From positions 1-23,506 of the forward strand of contig CAZJKW010000020.1 of assembly GCA_964546835.1 (NCBI GenBank): a stretch of DNA of 23,506 nt, written 5' to 3'. Of the stretch, positions 16,849 to 23,506 are shown in pieces. Source of the stretch: JAHCHL01 sp964546835 (GTDB lineage Bacteria; Armatimonadota; Fimbriimonadia; Fimbriimonadales; ATM1). The notes under the pieces are model-generated. The model worked only from the letters and a program-made list of their open reading frames with translations. It did not search any database and was not told the origin of the DNA. The position numbers were made by a program, and so were the translations under genes. Position 1 is the first letter of the stretch. Each line of letters begins with the position of its first letter.

Positions 16849-18185
16849 TGAATCAAGTTCTGAATTTCAGAAACTTTCTCCCAAACCAAATCCTTATCTC
16901 CTCTTGATTCAACATTCAATCTCAAAATCGGTTCCGTATTACTGCTTCGTAAATTAAATCGCCAGCTGTCAAACTCCATAGAAAGTCCGTCAATTCGGTC
17001 AATTTTTGCGCCGGAAAAATGTTTCTCAACCCGTTCAATCGCTGCGGCTGCGTCATGAACCACATTGTTAATCTCTCCACTGCAGGGATATTCGTTTTGC
17101 ATTTCCATGACCAATTCGCCCAGCGTTTTTCCGGATTTTGAAATTAATCGCGCAATCTGCAAAAACGGAATCATGCCGCTATCGCAGTACCAATGCGAAG
17201 CAAAATAATGGTGGGCGCTCATTTCTCCGCCATAAACGGCACCCTCTTTTCTCATCCTTTCTTTAATAAAGGCGTGACCGGTTTTGCACAAAACCGGAGT
17301 ACCACCCAACTGAGTAACAATGTCCACTGTGTTCCAATAAAGCCGAGGGTCATGAATAATTTTTGCGCCGGGCTTTTCAGAAAGCAAATCTTTGGCGAGC
17401 AACCCGACAATGTAATAACCTTCAATAAATTCGCCGTTTTCATCAATAAAGAAACACCGGTCATAATCGCCATCCCAAGCGACCCCGAAATCAAACTTTT
17501 CGCGTTTCATTCGGTCAACCATCGGCTTTCGACTTTCTTCCAAAATCGGATTCGGCACACCGTTTGGAAAATTTCCGTCCGGCTCAAAATCCATTTCAAC
17601 AATTTCAAGTGGAATCTTATTTCGAATTGCATTCACCGCAATTCCGGCACAACCGTTTCCGGGATTTGCTAAAACGCGCAAAGGATTCAAATCCGTCGGT
17701 GAAACAATGTTCAGCAAATGTTTTGAAAAATCGGAATAAACATTTTTAGATTCCAAACTTCCGGTTCCGGTTCTAGAGAAATCTTCTTCGCGCGCTCTTC
17801 TCTCAATCTCCCATAATCCCGAATCACCGCTAATAGGTTTGCTTTCTTCACGAACGATTTTCATTCCGTTATATTCAGGAGGGTTATGGCTCGCAGTAAC
17901 CATGACGCCTGCGCCAAATCCATAAAAAGCAGTAGCAAAGTAAATCATCTCGGTTCCGCAAAGACCGATGTCGGTGACATCAACCCCTGCATCCCTTAAC
18001 CCCTCAATCAAACCGTCCGCAATCTCTCGGCTGCTTAAACGAACATCAAAACCAACAACGGCCGTTTCGGCTCCGGTTTCATCCGCCAATGCCCGCCCAA
18101 TCTTGCTCGCAAGCCCGGGGTCCAACTCCGAAGGAACCTTTCCCCGCACGTCATACGCCTTAAAGCAAACCAACCTCTCGCTCAT
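16842..18185 (-). CDS. Phosphomannomutase/phosphoglucomutase
   Basis: The 447-residue alpha-D-phosphohexomutase has all four signature loops: phosphoserine Ser99 in TASHNPPEYNG, metal-binding DGDYDR at 238-243, sugar-recognition GGEMSAHHYF, and phosphate-binding RSSNTEP near the C-terminus. GEMSAHHYF is usual for the bifunctional PMM/PGM group. It would interconvert mannose or glucose 6- and 1-phosphates for cell-surface polysaccharide precursors. I prefer ATG at 18185 (FKAYDVRGK at residues 8-16); a TTG at 18206 would add seven residues. The chosen ATG overlaps the stop of a short upstream reading frame as ATGA. It converges on the small membrane protein gene. Confidence 0.93.
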   Translation of the reverse strand: MSERLVCFKAYDVRGKVPSELDPGLASKIGRALADETGAETAVVGFDVRLSSREIADGLIEGLRDAGVDVTDIGLCGTEMIYFATAFYGFGAGVMVTASHNPPEYNGMKIVREESKPISGDSGLWEIERRAREEDFSRTGTGSLESKNVYSDFSKHLLNIVSPTDLNPLRVLANPGNGCAGIAVNAIRNKIPLEIVEMDFEPDGNFPNGVPNPILEESRKPMVDRMKREKFDFGVAWDGDYDRCFFIDENGEFIEGYYIVGLLAKDLLSEKPGAKIIHDPRLYWNTVDIVTQLGGTPVLCKTGHAFIKERMRKEGAVYGGEMSAHHYFASHWYCDSGMIPFLQIARLISKSGKTLGELVMEMQNEYPCSGEINNVVHDAAAAIERVEKHFSGAKIDRIDGLSMEFDSWRFNLRSSNTEPILRLNVESRGDKDLVWEKVSEIQNLIHH

Positions 18186-18502
18186 TCCACCGTCATACCC
18201 AACCAATCAACAATAGACGCTTTCGCCAAGTTTCCAAACCCCACAATCTTATTCTCCCTAACTCCTTTTGGAATTGATTTTGGGCCTCCATCCACTACGC
18301 AATCAGTAGAGACTTCAAAAAGTCCAGCGAACTACTTTTTTCGCCCTTCTGCCTAAGAGAGAGCATCAAATCCAACCTGAACTCGAACTTGAACTTAATC
18401 ACCCAGTATTTTTACCAGTTCTCAAAAAACATCCTTGACAAATGGCTCTCTCGAGGACCTATAGATATGAAACACAAATCCGGGCCAAGAGCCCGGGAAC
18501 TC
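18186..18502. other. Intergenic region upstream of the mutase and groESL
   Basis: This is the longest stretch without a confident gene. On the minus strand a frame of about 49 codons ends at 18182 with ATGA coupling to the mutase, described under findings; an alternative frame of 32 codons overlaps it, so neither is called. On the plus strand TTGACA (18435-18440) is followed after 19 bases by TATAGA (18460-18465), a weak second promoter candidate for groESL. A short GC hairpin follows (CCGGGC at 18480-18485, GCCCGG at 18491-18496). Nothing resembling a tRNA or a known RNA was seen. Confidence 0.5.
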
Positions 18503-18531
18503 TTGACTCAATACACCTGTTAACTTGTATA
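18503..18531 (+). promoter_or_regulatory. groESL sigma-70 promoter
   Basis: The -35 box TTGACT (18503-18508) and the -10 box TGTATA (18526-18531) are spaced by 17 bases. The predicted start, about seven bases downstream, falls inside the CIRCE element that begins at 18533. This is the usual arrangement in which bound HrcA blocks transcription. Confidence 0.8.
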
Positions 18532-18532
18532 C

Positions 18533-18559
18533 TTAGCACTCATAAGGCGGGAGTGCTAA
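18533..18559 (+). promoter_or_regulatory. CIRCE operator (HrcA binding site)
   Basis: TTAGCACTC (18533-18541), a 9-base spacer and GAGTGCTAA (18551-18559) match the CIRCE consensus without a mismatch. It sits at the predicted transcription start of groESL. It shows that the heat-shock repressor HrcA must be encoded elsewhere in this genome, and that groESL is probably derepressed when chaperonin is titrated by unfolded protein. Confidence 0.97.
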
Positions 18560-18613
18560 CGCTCGACAAAAGCGAATGAAAACCGCCCCATCCAACGGAG
18601 GATAAGCAAACCA

Positions 18614-18901
18614 ATGAAATTGAAGCCACTTGGCGACAAAGTCGTAATCGAACTCCTCGAAGAAGAGGACAAATCAGCAGGCGGCCTGTACCTTCCCGAC
18701 TCGGCAAAAAAGAAACCGCAAACCGGAAAAGTCGTAGCCATCGGTAACGGAAAAATGCTCGAAGACGGAACACGTGCAGCAATGAACGTAAAAGTGGGAG
18801 ACAAAGTGCTCTTTTCCAAATATGGCGGAAACGAAGTTAACTTAGACGGTTCCGACTACACCATTTTGGATGAAGACCAAATCTACGCAGTATTGAATTG
18901 A
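18614..18901 (+). CDS. groES: Co-chaperonin GroES
   Basis: The 95-residue protein is the GroEL lid that caps the folding chamber as a heptamer. It has the family start LKPLGDKVVIELLEEE, a mobile-loop region with GGLYLPDSA, and the KVGDKVLFSKYGGNEV strand, ending at YAVL. Length is normal. GGAGGA lies 12 bases before the ATG. It is the first gene behind the CIRCE-controlled promoter, and groEL follows after 21 bp. Confidence 0.98.
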   Translation: MKLKPLGDKVVIELLEEEDKSAGGLYLPDSAKKKPQTGKVVAIGNGKMLEDGTRAAMNVKVGDKVLFSKYGGNEVNLDGSDYTILDEDQIYAVLN

Positions 18902-18922
18902 TCGTAAAAAAAGGACAAAAAA

Positions 18923-20563
18923 ATGGCAGCAAAACAACTTCTATATGATGAAACAGCAAGACGCGCGCTGGAAAGAGGCGTCAACAAAGTAGCAAACGCA
19001 GTCAAAGTAACGCTCGGCCCCAAAGGTCGAAACGTCGTGCTTGACAAGAAATGGGGAAGCCCAACCATCACCAAAGATGGCGTTACCGTTGCAAAAGAAA
19101 TCGAACTCGAAGACCCATACGAAAATATGGGTGCCCAGCTTTGCAAAGAAGTTGCAAGTAAAACGAACGATGTCGCAGGTGACGGAACGACAACAGCAAC
19201 CATCCTTGCACAAGCAATGGTCAACGAAGGCCTTCGATACGTTGCAGCAGGTGGTAATCCAATTGCACTCAAAAGAGGAATTGATAAAGCAGTGGCAACC
19301 GCTGTTGCAGAAATCGGCAAACTCGCAACCAAAGTTAACGGCAAGGACAAAAACCAAATCAAATTTGTTGCAACCATCGCCGGAAATGACCCGGACGTTG
19401 GCGAGCATTTAGCAGAAGCGATTGAAAAAGTTGGTAAAGACGGCGTTATCACCATCGAAGAAGGAAAAAGCCGAGAAACCAACTTGGAAATCGTCGAAGG
19501 AATGCAATTCGATCGTGGGTACATCAGCCCTTACTTCGTAACTGACCCCGAAAGAATGGAAGCCGTAATCGAAAATCCTCTGATTCTTTTACATGAAAAG
19601 AAAATCAGCAGCGCACAAGATTTCCTTCCGTTCCTTGAAAAAGTTGCGGCAGCACGAAGACCGCTGGTCGTCATCGCAGAAGACATCGAAGCCGATGCAC
19701 TTGCAACTCTTGTATTGAACAAGATTCGTGGCGTCCTTCAAGTTGCAGCAGTCAAAGCACCGGGATTCGGCGAGCGAAGAAAAGCAATGCTCGAAGATAT
19801 TGCAGTTCTCACCGCAGGAAACTTTGTCAGCGAAGATATCGGAGTCAAACTCGAAAACATCTCGATTGACATGCTTGGCACCGCTAAGAAAGTCGTCATC
19901 ACAAAAGAAGACACAACGATTATTCAAGGTGCCGGAAAGAAATCCGACGTGGATGGTCGAATCGGAACGATTAAGAAACAAATCGAAACCACTGACTCAT
20001 CTTATGACAAAGAGAAATTGCAAGAAAGGCTTGCAAAACTCAGCGGCGGCGTTGCAGTCATCAAAGTAGGTGCTTCAACCGAAACGGAACTGAAAGAAAA
20101 GAAGCACCGATACGAAGATGCTCGCGAAGCGACCAAGGCAGCCCTTGAAGAAGGAATCGTCGCAGGTGGAGGAGTCACGCTCCTTGCACTTGTCGAAACG
20201 CTTGACAAAGCGAAGAGCGCCGACTTGGACGAGCAAACCGGAATCAACATCGTAAAGCGAGCACTTGAAGAGCCGCTGAGAACCATTGCTGAAAATGCAG
20301 GACTCGAAGGCAGCGTGGTAGTCGAGAAAGTCAAAGAAGGCAAGAAGGGCTTCGGACTTGACGCACGCACAGGCGATTACGTTGACATGGTGAAGACCGG
20401 AATTGTTGACCCTGCAAAGGTGACCCGATCCGCTCTGCAGAATGCGGCATCCATCGCAGGATTGGTTCTGACAACCGAAGCGCTTGTAGTTGAAAAGCCC
20501 GAACCGAAGAAGGCGATGCCGACACCGGGAATGGGCGGCGGCATGGACGATTACGATATGTAA
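18923..20563 (+). CDS. groEL: Chaperonin GroEL
   Basis: The 546-residue ATP-driven chaperonin subunit has the nucleotide-binding DGTTT at 87-91, LGPKGRNV at 31-38, the GGGV loop near residue 413 and the glycine/methionine-rich tail GMGGGMDDYDM. Full length is typical. It assembles a tetradecamer that folds cytoplasmic proteins with GroES. AAGGA lies about 8 bases before the ATG. It is co-transcribed with groES and its message ends at the strong hairpin at 20584-20623. Long antisense open frames across it are shadows of its codon bias. Confidence 0.99.
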   Translation: MAAKQLLYDETARRALERGVNKVANAVKVTLGPKGRNVVLDKKWGSPTITKDGVTVAKEIELEDPYENMGAQLCKEVASKTNDVAGDGTTTATILAQAMVNEGLRYVAAGGNPIALKRGIDKAVATAVAEIGKLATKVNGKDKNQIKFVATIAGNDPDVGEHLAEAIEKVGKDGVITIEEGKSRETNLEIVEGMQFDRGYISPYFVTDPERMEAVIENPLILLHEKKISSAQDFLPFLEKVAAARRPLVVIAEDIEADALATLVLNKIRGVLQVAAVKAPGFGERRKAMLEDIAVLTAGNFVSEDIGVKLENISIDMLGTAKKVVITKEDTTIIQGAGKKSDVDGRIGTIKKQIETTDSSYDKEKLQERLAKLSGGVAVIKVGASTETELKEKKHRYEDAREATKAALEEGIVAGGGVTLLALVETLDKAKSADLDEQTGINIVKRALEEPLRTIAENAGLEGSVVVEKVKEGKKGFGLDARTGDYVDMVKTGIVDPAKVTRSALQNAASIAGLVLTTEALVVEKPEPKKAMPTPGMGGGMDDYDM

Positions 20564-20583
20564 TCTGAAATAGGTCAGCCGAA

Positions 20584-20623
20584 ATTTGCGCCTTGCATTC
20601 GACTCGAATCGCAAGGCGCAAAT
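20584..20623 (+). terminator. groESL rho-independent terminator
   Basis: ATTTGCGCCTTGC (20584-20596) pairs perfectly with 20611-20623. The interior ATTCG/CGAAT (20597-20601 and 20605-20609) extends it to 18 bp with one bulged C. A short T-rich run (ctttac) follows. It lies 20 bp after the groEL stop. Confidence 0.85.
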
Positions 20624-20650
20624 CTTTACTAACCCAAGTACACTCAAAAA

Positions 20651-21007
20651 ATGAATGCCTGCCTTTATTCGATTAACGAAATTGAACAAGAAAATCCAAT
20701 CGCCAATTTGGGTCTGCGAAGAATCAAAGGCGAATCCATGTTGGTTGCCGAAGCAAGGTTGTCGAAAGGATGTTTGGTTGCTTCACATCAACATGAAAGC
20801 GAACAGTTCGCTGTTGTTCTTTCAGGAAAAGTGAAGTGGACTTTTGGAGAACCCGGAAGTCAACAAGAATATCAAATTTGCGAAGGAGGGACCATCGTTC
20901 ATCTTCCTTCAAATGTTTGGCATGGAGCCGAAGCATTGGAAGATTCTTACATCATTGATATTCTGAGTCCACCAACGGCAATGGGTGTTGACTCGCAAAA
21001 AGAATGA
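20651..21007 (+). CDS. Single-domain cupin protein
   Basis: The 118-residue protein folds as one cupin. Metal ligands are His46, His48 and Glu51/Gln52 in SHQHESEQF, and His91 in PSNVWHG, with the two motifs about 40 residues apart as usual. Small cupins of this type bind a metal and often lack a known substrate; the reaction here is unknown. No good ribosome-binding site precedes the ATG. The TfoX-like gene starts three bases after its stop, so they are probably co-transcribed, though the two functions have no evident link. Confidence 0.85.
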   Translation: MNACLYSINEIEQENPIANLGLRRIKGESMLVAEARLSKGCLVASHQHESEQFAVVLSGKVKWTFGEPGSQQEYQICEGGTIVHLPSNVWHGAEALEDSYIIDILSPPTAMGVDSQKE

Positions 21008-21010
21008 TTC

Positions 21011-21373
21011 ATGGGATTTTCGAAAGAGTTTCGAGAAAAGGTTGAGAACCAACTTTCAAACATTCTTCCGATAAGAACGAAAGCGATGTTTGGCGGTGTC
21101 GGAATCTATTCCGGCGACTTGTTTTTTGCATTGATTGCTGAAGACAAACTGTATTTCAAAGTGGGAGATCTCGATCGGAAAGATTTTGAAGCAGCCGGAA
21201 TGGAGCCATTCTTTCCGTATGATTCGCCCACCCCAATGGGATATTACGAATTGCCAAAAAGCGTTTTTGAAAACACGAAAGAGTTAAAAGTTTGGGCCGA
21301 TAAATCGCTTGCAATTGCTGATTCAAAGAAAAAGAAAAACAGCCGTCGCAATTCGTCACGACGGCTGTCATAG
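21011..21373 (+). CDS. TfoX N-terminal domain protein
   Basis: The 120-residue protein matches the TfoX/Sxy N-terminal domain: a start around KAMFGGVGIYSGDLFFALIAEDKLYFKV, then MGYYELPKSVFENTKEL. Only the N-terminal domain is present; the C-terminal domain of competence regulators such as E. coli Sxy is missing, and stand-alone forms like this have no established role in competence. The last 13 or so residues (Lys/Arg/Ser rich) are encoded by the terminator of the opposite-strand hydrolase and may be incidental. It is 3 bp downstream of the cupin gene and converges on the hydrolase, 5 bp away. Confidence 0.87.
   Translation: MGFSKEFREKVENQLSNILPIRTKAMFGGVGIYSGDLFFALIAEDKLYFKVGDLDRKDFEAAGMEPFFPYDSPTPMGYYELPKSVFENTKELKVWADKSLAIADSKKKKNSRRNSSRRLS
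21339..21368 (-). terminator. Terminator of the minus-strand GHSEGG hydrolase gene
   Basis: ACAGCCGTCG (21339-21348) pairs perfectly with 21359-21368 around a 10-nt loop. Read on the minus strand, the stem is followed at once by a long U tract (TTTTTCTTTTTC), the signature of a rho-independent terminator for the gene ending at 21379. It lies inside the 3' end of the plus-strand TfoX-like gene. Confidence 0.85.
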
Positions 21374-21378
21374 GGACA

Positions 21379-22974
21379 TTACTTTTTCGCGATTTTTGCG
21401 TTCATCCAGTTAATCATTGCATCGAATACTTTCGATACCATTGCCGACGGATTATTTGCATCAAAATCAGGATTGTCAATCGGGAATTGCGTGAGAATGT
21501 GAGTCATTCTCGGAATCAATTCAACCGTGGTATCTACTCCTGCATCTTTTGCAGCTTTTTCGAGTTCTGCCGCATTGCGAGAAAGCACCATCAAATCATC
21601 AAGACCTTGAACGATGAGCAATGGTTTTCGAAGCATTTTGATGGTAGCCAATGGATCGTGATTCATGTGTTCACGAAGCCAAGCAAGACTGATTCCATTA
21701 ACGATTCCTCGCTCACCCGCTTTTGCCTTCGAAATGATGTCGGTCATTTGAGGCAACAGTTTCAATGCTGCTTCGCGGTCACTCGCAGGAATGCGTTCAT
21801 CCGTTGATTGCGCGTTTAACTGCTCAATGACAATTTGGTCAAGCGGTCGACTTGGTCCCGCAATGATGATGCAACCCGCTATGGTTGGGTCGCTTGAAGC
21901 CACCATTGGTGCAATCACTCCACCTTCGCTGTGGCCGCAAACAACCACGCGGAATGGGTCAACTTCCGGTCGCGCCTTAAGGAAGTTTGCAAGCGCTTTC
22001 GCATCGCTGTTCAGGTTCCCAAGGGTTGCACCGACTTTTTCACCGGTTGACTTGCCGACTCCACGGTCGTCGTATCGCAATACGACAAAGCCGGCAGCGG
22101 CCAGTCGGTCTGCGATTTGCATTGCCGGCGAGTTGGTAATCATGGAACCCGCGTTCCAGTCTCGGTCTTGCGGGCCTGAGCCGGAAATCAGAAGAACTGC
22201 CGGATACTTTCCGGTTCCTTTTGGAATGGTAAGCGTGCCGCCAATCGTAACTGCCGCACCTGCAAAAACTTGAACTTCGCGTTCGTCGTATTTGTCTTTG
22301 TTGGGCTGTAAGTTATTCACAACTGGAGGCGTTGTCGGTCCACCTGCCACAACCGACGACAAGGATTCACTTCCTTTTCGAACCACTTCAACGTTTTGCG
22401 ACGGAATTTTCATGAAAAGAAGAATTCCGTTTGAATCGGATACGAAAGATTGAACGAGTCCACTGGAAGTGCCATTCCAGTCCCATACCTTTTTGCCTTC
22501 GAAATCGCGTTCTCCGGATTTTTCAAGTTCTAAGTCAACTGCCGTTTTCAAGGAGGGAACAATGACTTTGAATTTCTGTTTACCGCCTTCCGGCTTATAT
22601 GCGCGGAAAATGTGGGTCATGTTGTGCCAGGCGAAATTCTCGGCAGAGTAGACAGGTTCGCCGCCTGTTGGGATTTTTGTCCCGTCGCCGTAAACATAGT
22701 CCGTACCTTTAAGTGTCATGTGGACGACTTCTTTTCCAACGACATTTATGGTTGCGGCTTTGAGCATTCCTGCTTCGGTCATGAAAGCCGTTTTGACCGT
22801 AACAGTGACTTGGTCCCCGGAAATTGTAGAAATAATGGAACTACTTCTTCCGTTGTCAAGGATTTTGAAACCTTCGGTTGCAATGGGTTTTCCGCTGACG
22901 TAAGTTGTGTACAAACCTTGATCAACCACTTGCGGCTCTTGAGCCAATATTAAAAACGCGAGAAGCGGGGTCAT
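21379..22974 (-). CDS. Secreted alpha/beta hydrolase (GHSEGG type)
   Basis: The 531-residue protein begins with a short signal peptide (MTPLLAFLILAQEP) behind AGGAGG, seven bases before the ATG. Residues about 20-230 form a beta-rich N-terminal domain of unknown role, and the hydrolase fold runs from about 240 (GGTLTIPKGTGKYPAVLLISG). The likely triad is Ser349 in GHSEGG, Asp460 in QGLDDLMV and His492 in MTHIL; YDDRGVGKS is the shared group motif. The hydrolase half is clearly paralogous to the gene at 1771-3162, though its N-terminal domain is longer. The substrate is unknown. It ends at the terminator at 21339-21368. Confidence 0.9.
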   Translation of the reverse strand: MTPLLAFLILAQEPQVVDQGLYTTYVSGKPIATEGFKILDNGRSSSIISTISGDQVTVTVKTAFMTEAGMLKAATINVVGKEVVHMTLKGTDYVYGDGTKIPTGGEPVYSAENFAWHNMTHIFRAYKPEGGKQKFKVIVPSLKTAVDLELEKSGERDFEGKKVWDWNGTSSGLVQSFVSDSNGILLFMKIPSQNVEVVRKGSESLSSVVAGGPTTPPVVNNLQPNKDKYDEREVQVFAGAAVTIGGTLTIPKGTGKYPAVLLISGSGPQDRDWNAGSMITNSPAMQIADRLAAAGFVVLRYDDRGVGKSTGEKVGATLGNLNSDAKALANFLKARPEVDPFRVVVCGHSEGGVIAPMVASSDPTIAGCIIIAGPSRPLDQIVIEQLNAQSTDERIPASDREAALKLLPQMTDIISKAKAGERGIVNGISLAWLREHMNHDPLATIKMLRKPLLIVQGLDDLMVLSRNAAELEKAAKDAGVDTTVELIPRMTHILTQFPIDNPDFDANNPSAMVSKVFDAMINWMNAKIAKK

Positions 22975-22993
22975 GTTTACCTCCTGTAAACAT
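22973..22993 (-). promoter_or_regulatory. Hairpin placing the hydrolase Shine-Dalgarno in its loop
   Basis: An 8-bp perfect inverted repeat (ATGTTTAC at 22973-22980 and GTAAACAT at 22986-22993) encloses a 5-base loop. Read on the minus strand, the loop is AGGAG, the core of the ribosome-binding site of the hydrolase gene. The stem takes in the first two bases of its ATG. Folding could affect initiation; this is sequence-level evidence only. Confidence 0.4.
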
Positions 22994-23040
22994 TACTATC
23001 CTACTCAAAATGCGGGGTTATAAGCGACGGTAAACTCAGA

Positions 23041-23506
23041 ATGATGAGTTTGATTTCTCGGCGGTTTGCCGAACTAAAGGCAAGCAACGAGAAAGCATTG
23101 ATTCCATTTGTTACTGCAGGAGACCCCTCGATTGAGGCATTGCCCGACATTTTGAAGATATTGGAGGAGCGAGGAGCCGACCTGATTGAAGTTGGAATTC
23201 CGTTTAGTGACCCGATTGCAGACGGGCCTACAATTCAAGCAAGCAGTCAGCGGGCGTTGGACAATGGAATCCATTTAGAAAATATATTTGTTGCCGTAAA
23301 ACAGGCAAGGGTCGAAAAACCCATTATCTTTATGGGTTATTACAATATGGCTTTGAGGCGTGGGCTGGAGCGATTTGCGCGGGAAGCAAAGGAAGCCGGA
23401 GCGTCCGGAGTTTTGTTAAGTGATTTGAACCCGGATGAGGCAGAAGAATGGAAAGCGTGCGCCGAATCGTGCGGTTTAGACACGATTTTTTTGGTTGCAC
23501 CCACAA
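23041..23506 (+). CDS. trpA: Tryptophan synthase alpha chain (5' part, continues past window)
   Basis: The first 155 codons of TrpA run off the window end. The family core is plain: ALIPFVTAGDPS, then LIEVGIPFSDPIADGPTIQ, with the catalytic acid Glu50 and Asp61 (Glu49 and Asp60 if the second ATG, 23044, is the start, matching E. coli numbering), and IIFMGYYN. The enzyme cleaves indole-3-glycerol phosphate to indole, which passes to TrpB. The gene is divergent from the hydrolase, so no trpB lies directly upstream. LLSDLNPDEAEEW replaces the more usual VDLPPEE sequence but keeps the Asp. Confidence 0.96.
   Translation, partial: MMSLISRRFAELKASNEKALIPFVTAGDPSIEALPDILKILEERGADLIEVGIPFSDPIADGPTIQASSQRALDNGIHLENIFVAVKQARVEKPIIFMGYYNMALRRGLERFAREAKEAGASGVLLSDLNPDEAEEWKACAESCGLDTIFLVAPT

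Noticed and set aside
18883..19524. 213-codon open frame antisense to groEL
   Set aside because: It is a compositional shadow of the strongly biased groEL codons; the sense frame is unmistakably GroEL.
20075..20689. 204-codon antisense frame across groEL, its terminator and the cupin start
   Set aside because: It runs through the terminator and has no family likeness; it is a shadow frame.
1..23506. CRISPR arrays, tRNA or rRNA genes, transposases, toxin-antitoxin or defence genes
   Set aside because: None were seen; the inverted repeats found are terminators or operators and do not recur as direct repeats.

Overview
The window reads as a chromosomal segment of a free-living, moderately AT-rich bacterium. 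It was probably assembled from metagenomic or draft data, because two runs of exactly ten N each break a gene. The gene mix suggests Armatimonadota, possibly the Fimbriimonadia: a DUF1800/DUF1501 pair, an H-X9-DG-type prepilin, a tricorn-like S41 protease, many secreted alpha/beta hydrolases, and HrcA/CIRCE control of groESL. That placement is an inference from gene content; no rRNA or tRNA is present to confirm it.

Layout. Bases 1-1771: the tail of an unidentified plus-strand gene meets a minus-strand pair (yajQ, then a BMP-family lipoprotein) at a perfect 19-bp hairpin. Bases 1771-3733: a secreted alpha/beta hydrolase runs convergently into a GNAT acetyltransferase. Bases 3755-10928: a plus-strand run of a tricorn-like protease (gap inside), a rhamnulokinase-like kinase joined to it by ATGA, and then, behind its own likely promoter, the DUF1800 and DUF1501 genes. 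Bases 10894-13738: a minus-strand cluster of a site-2 protease with CBS domains, gltX, and a small four-cysteine protein. Bases 13757-16848: a plus-strand run of a dienelactone-hydrolase-like protein, a GNAT, a prepilin and a small membrane protein. Bases 16842-18185: a minus-strand phosphomannomutase/phosphoglucomutase. Bases 18186-18613: the longest intergenic region, holding the groESL promoter and a perfect CIRCE operator. Bases 18614-20623: groES, groEL and a strong terminator. Bases 20651-22974: cupin and TfoX-like genes converge on a second GHSEGG hydrolase. Bases 23041 to the end: the first part of trpA.

Most of the window is housekeeping (glutamyl-tRNA charging, chaperonin, tryptophan synthesis, sugar-phosphate interconversion) mixed with cell-envelope and secreted hydrolytic functions. 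Packing is tight: three convergent junctions overlap in coding sequence and several same-strand pairs overlap by 4 bp. I found no mobile element, CRISPR array, phage, toxin-antitoxin or defence module, and I do not claim a new system. The items most worth a second look are the four-cysteine protein after gltX, a possible coupled short ORF upstream of the mutase, the small membrane protein coupled to the prepilin, and two hairpins that overlap coding or translation-start signals.
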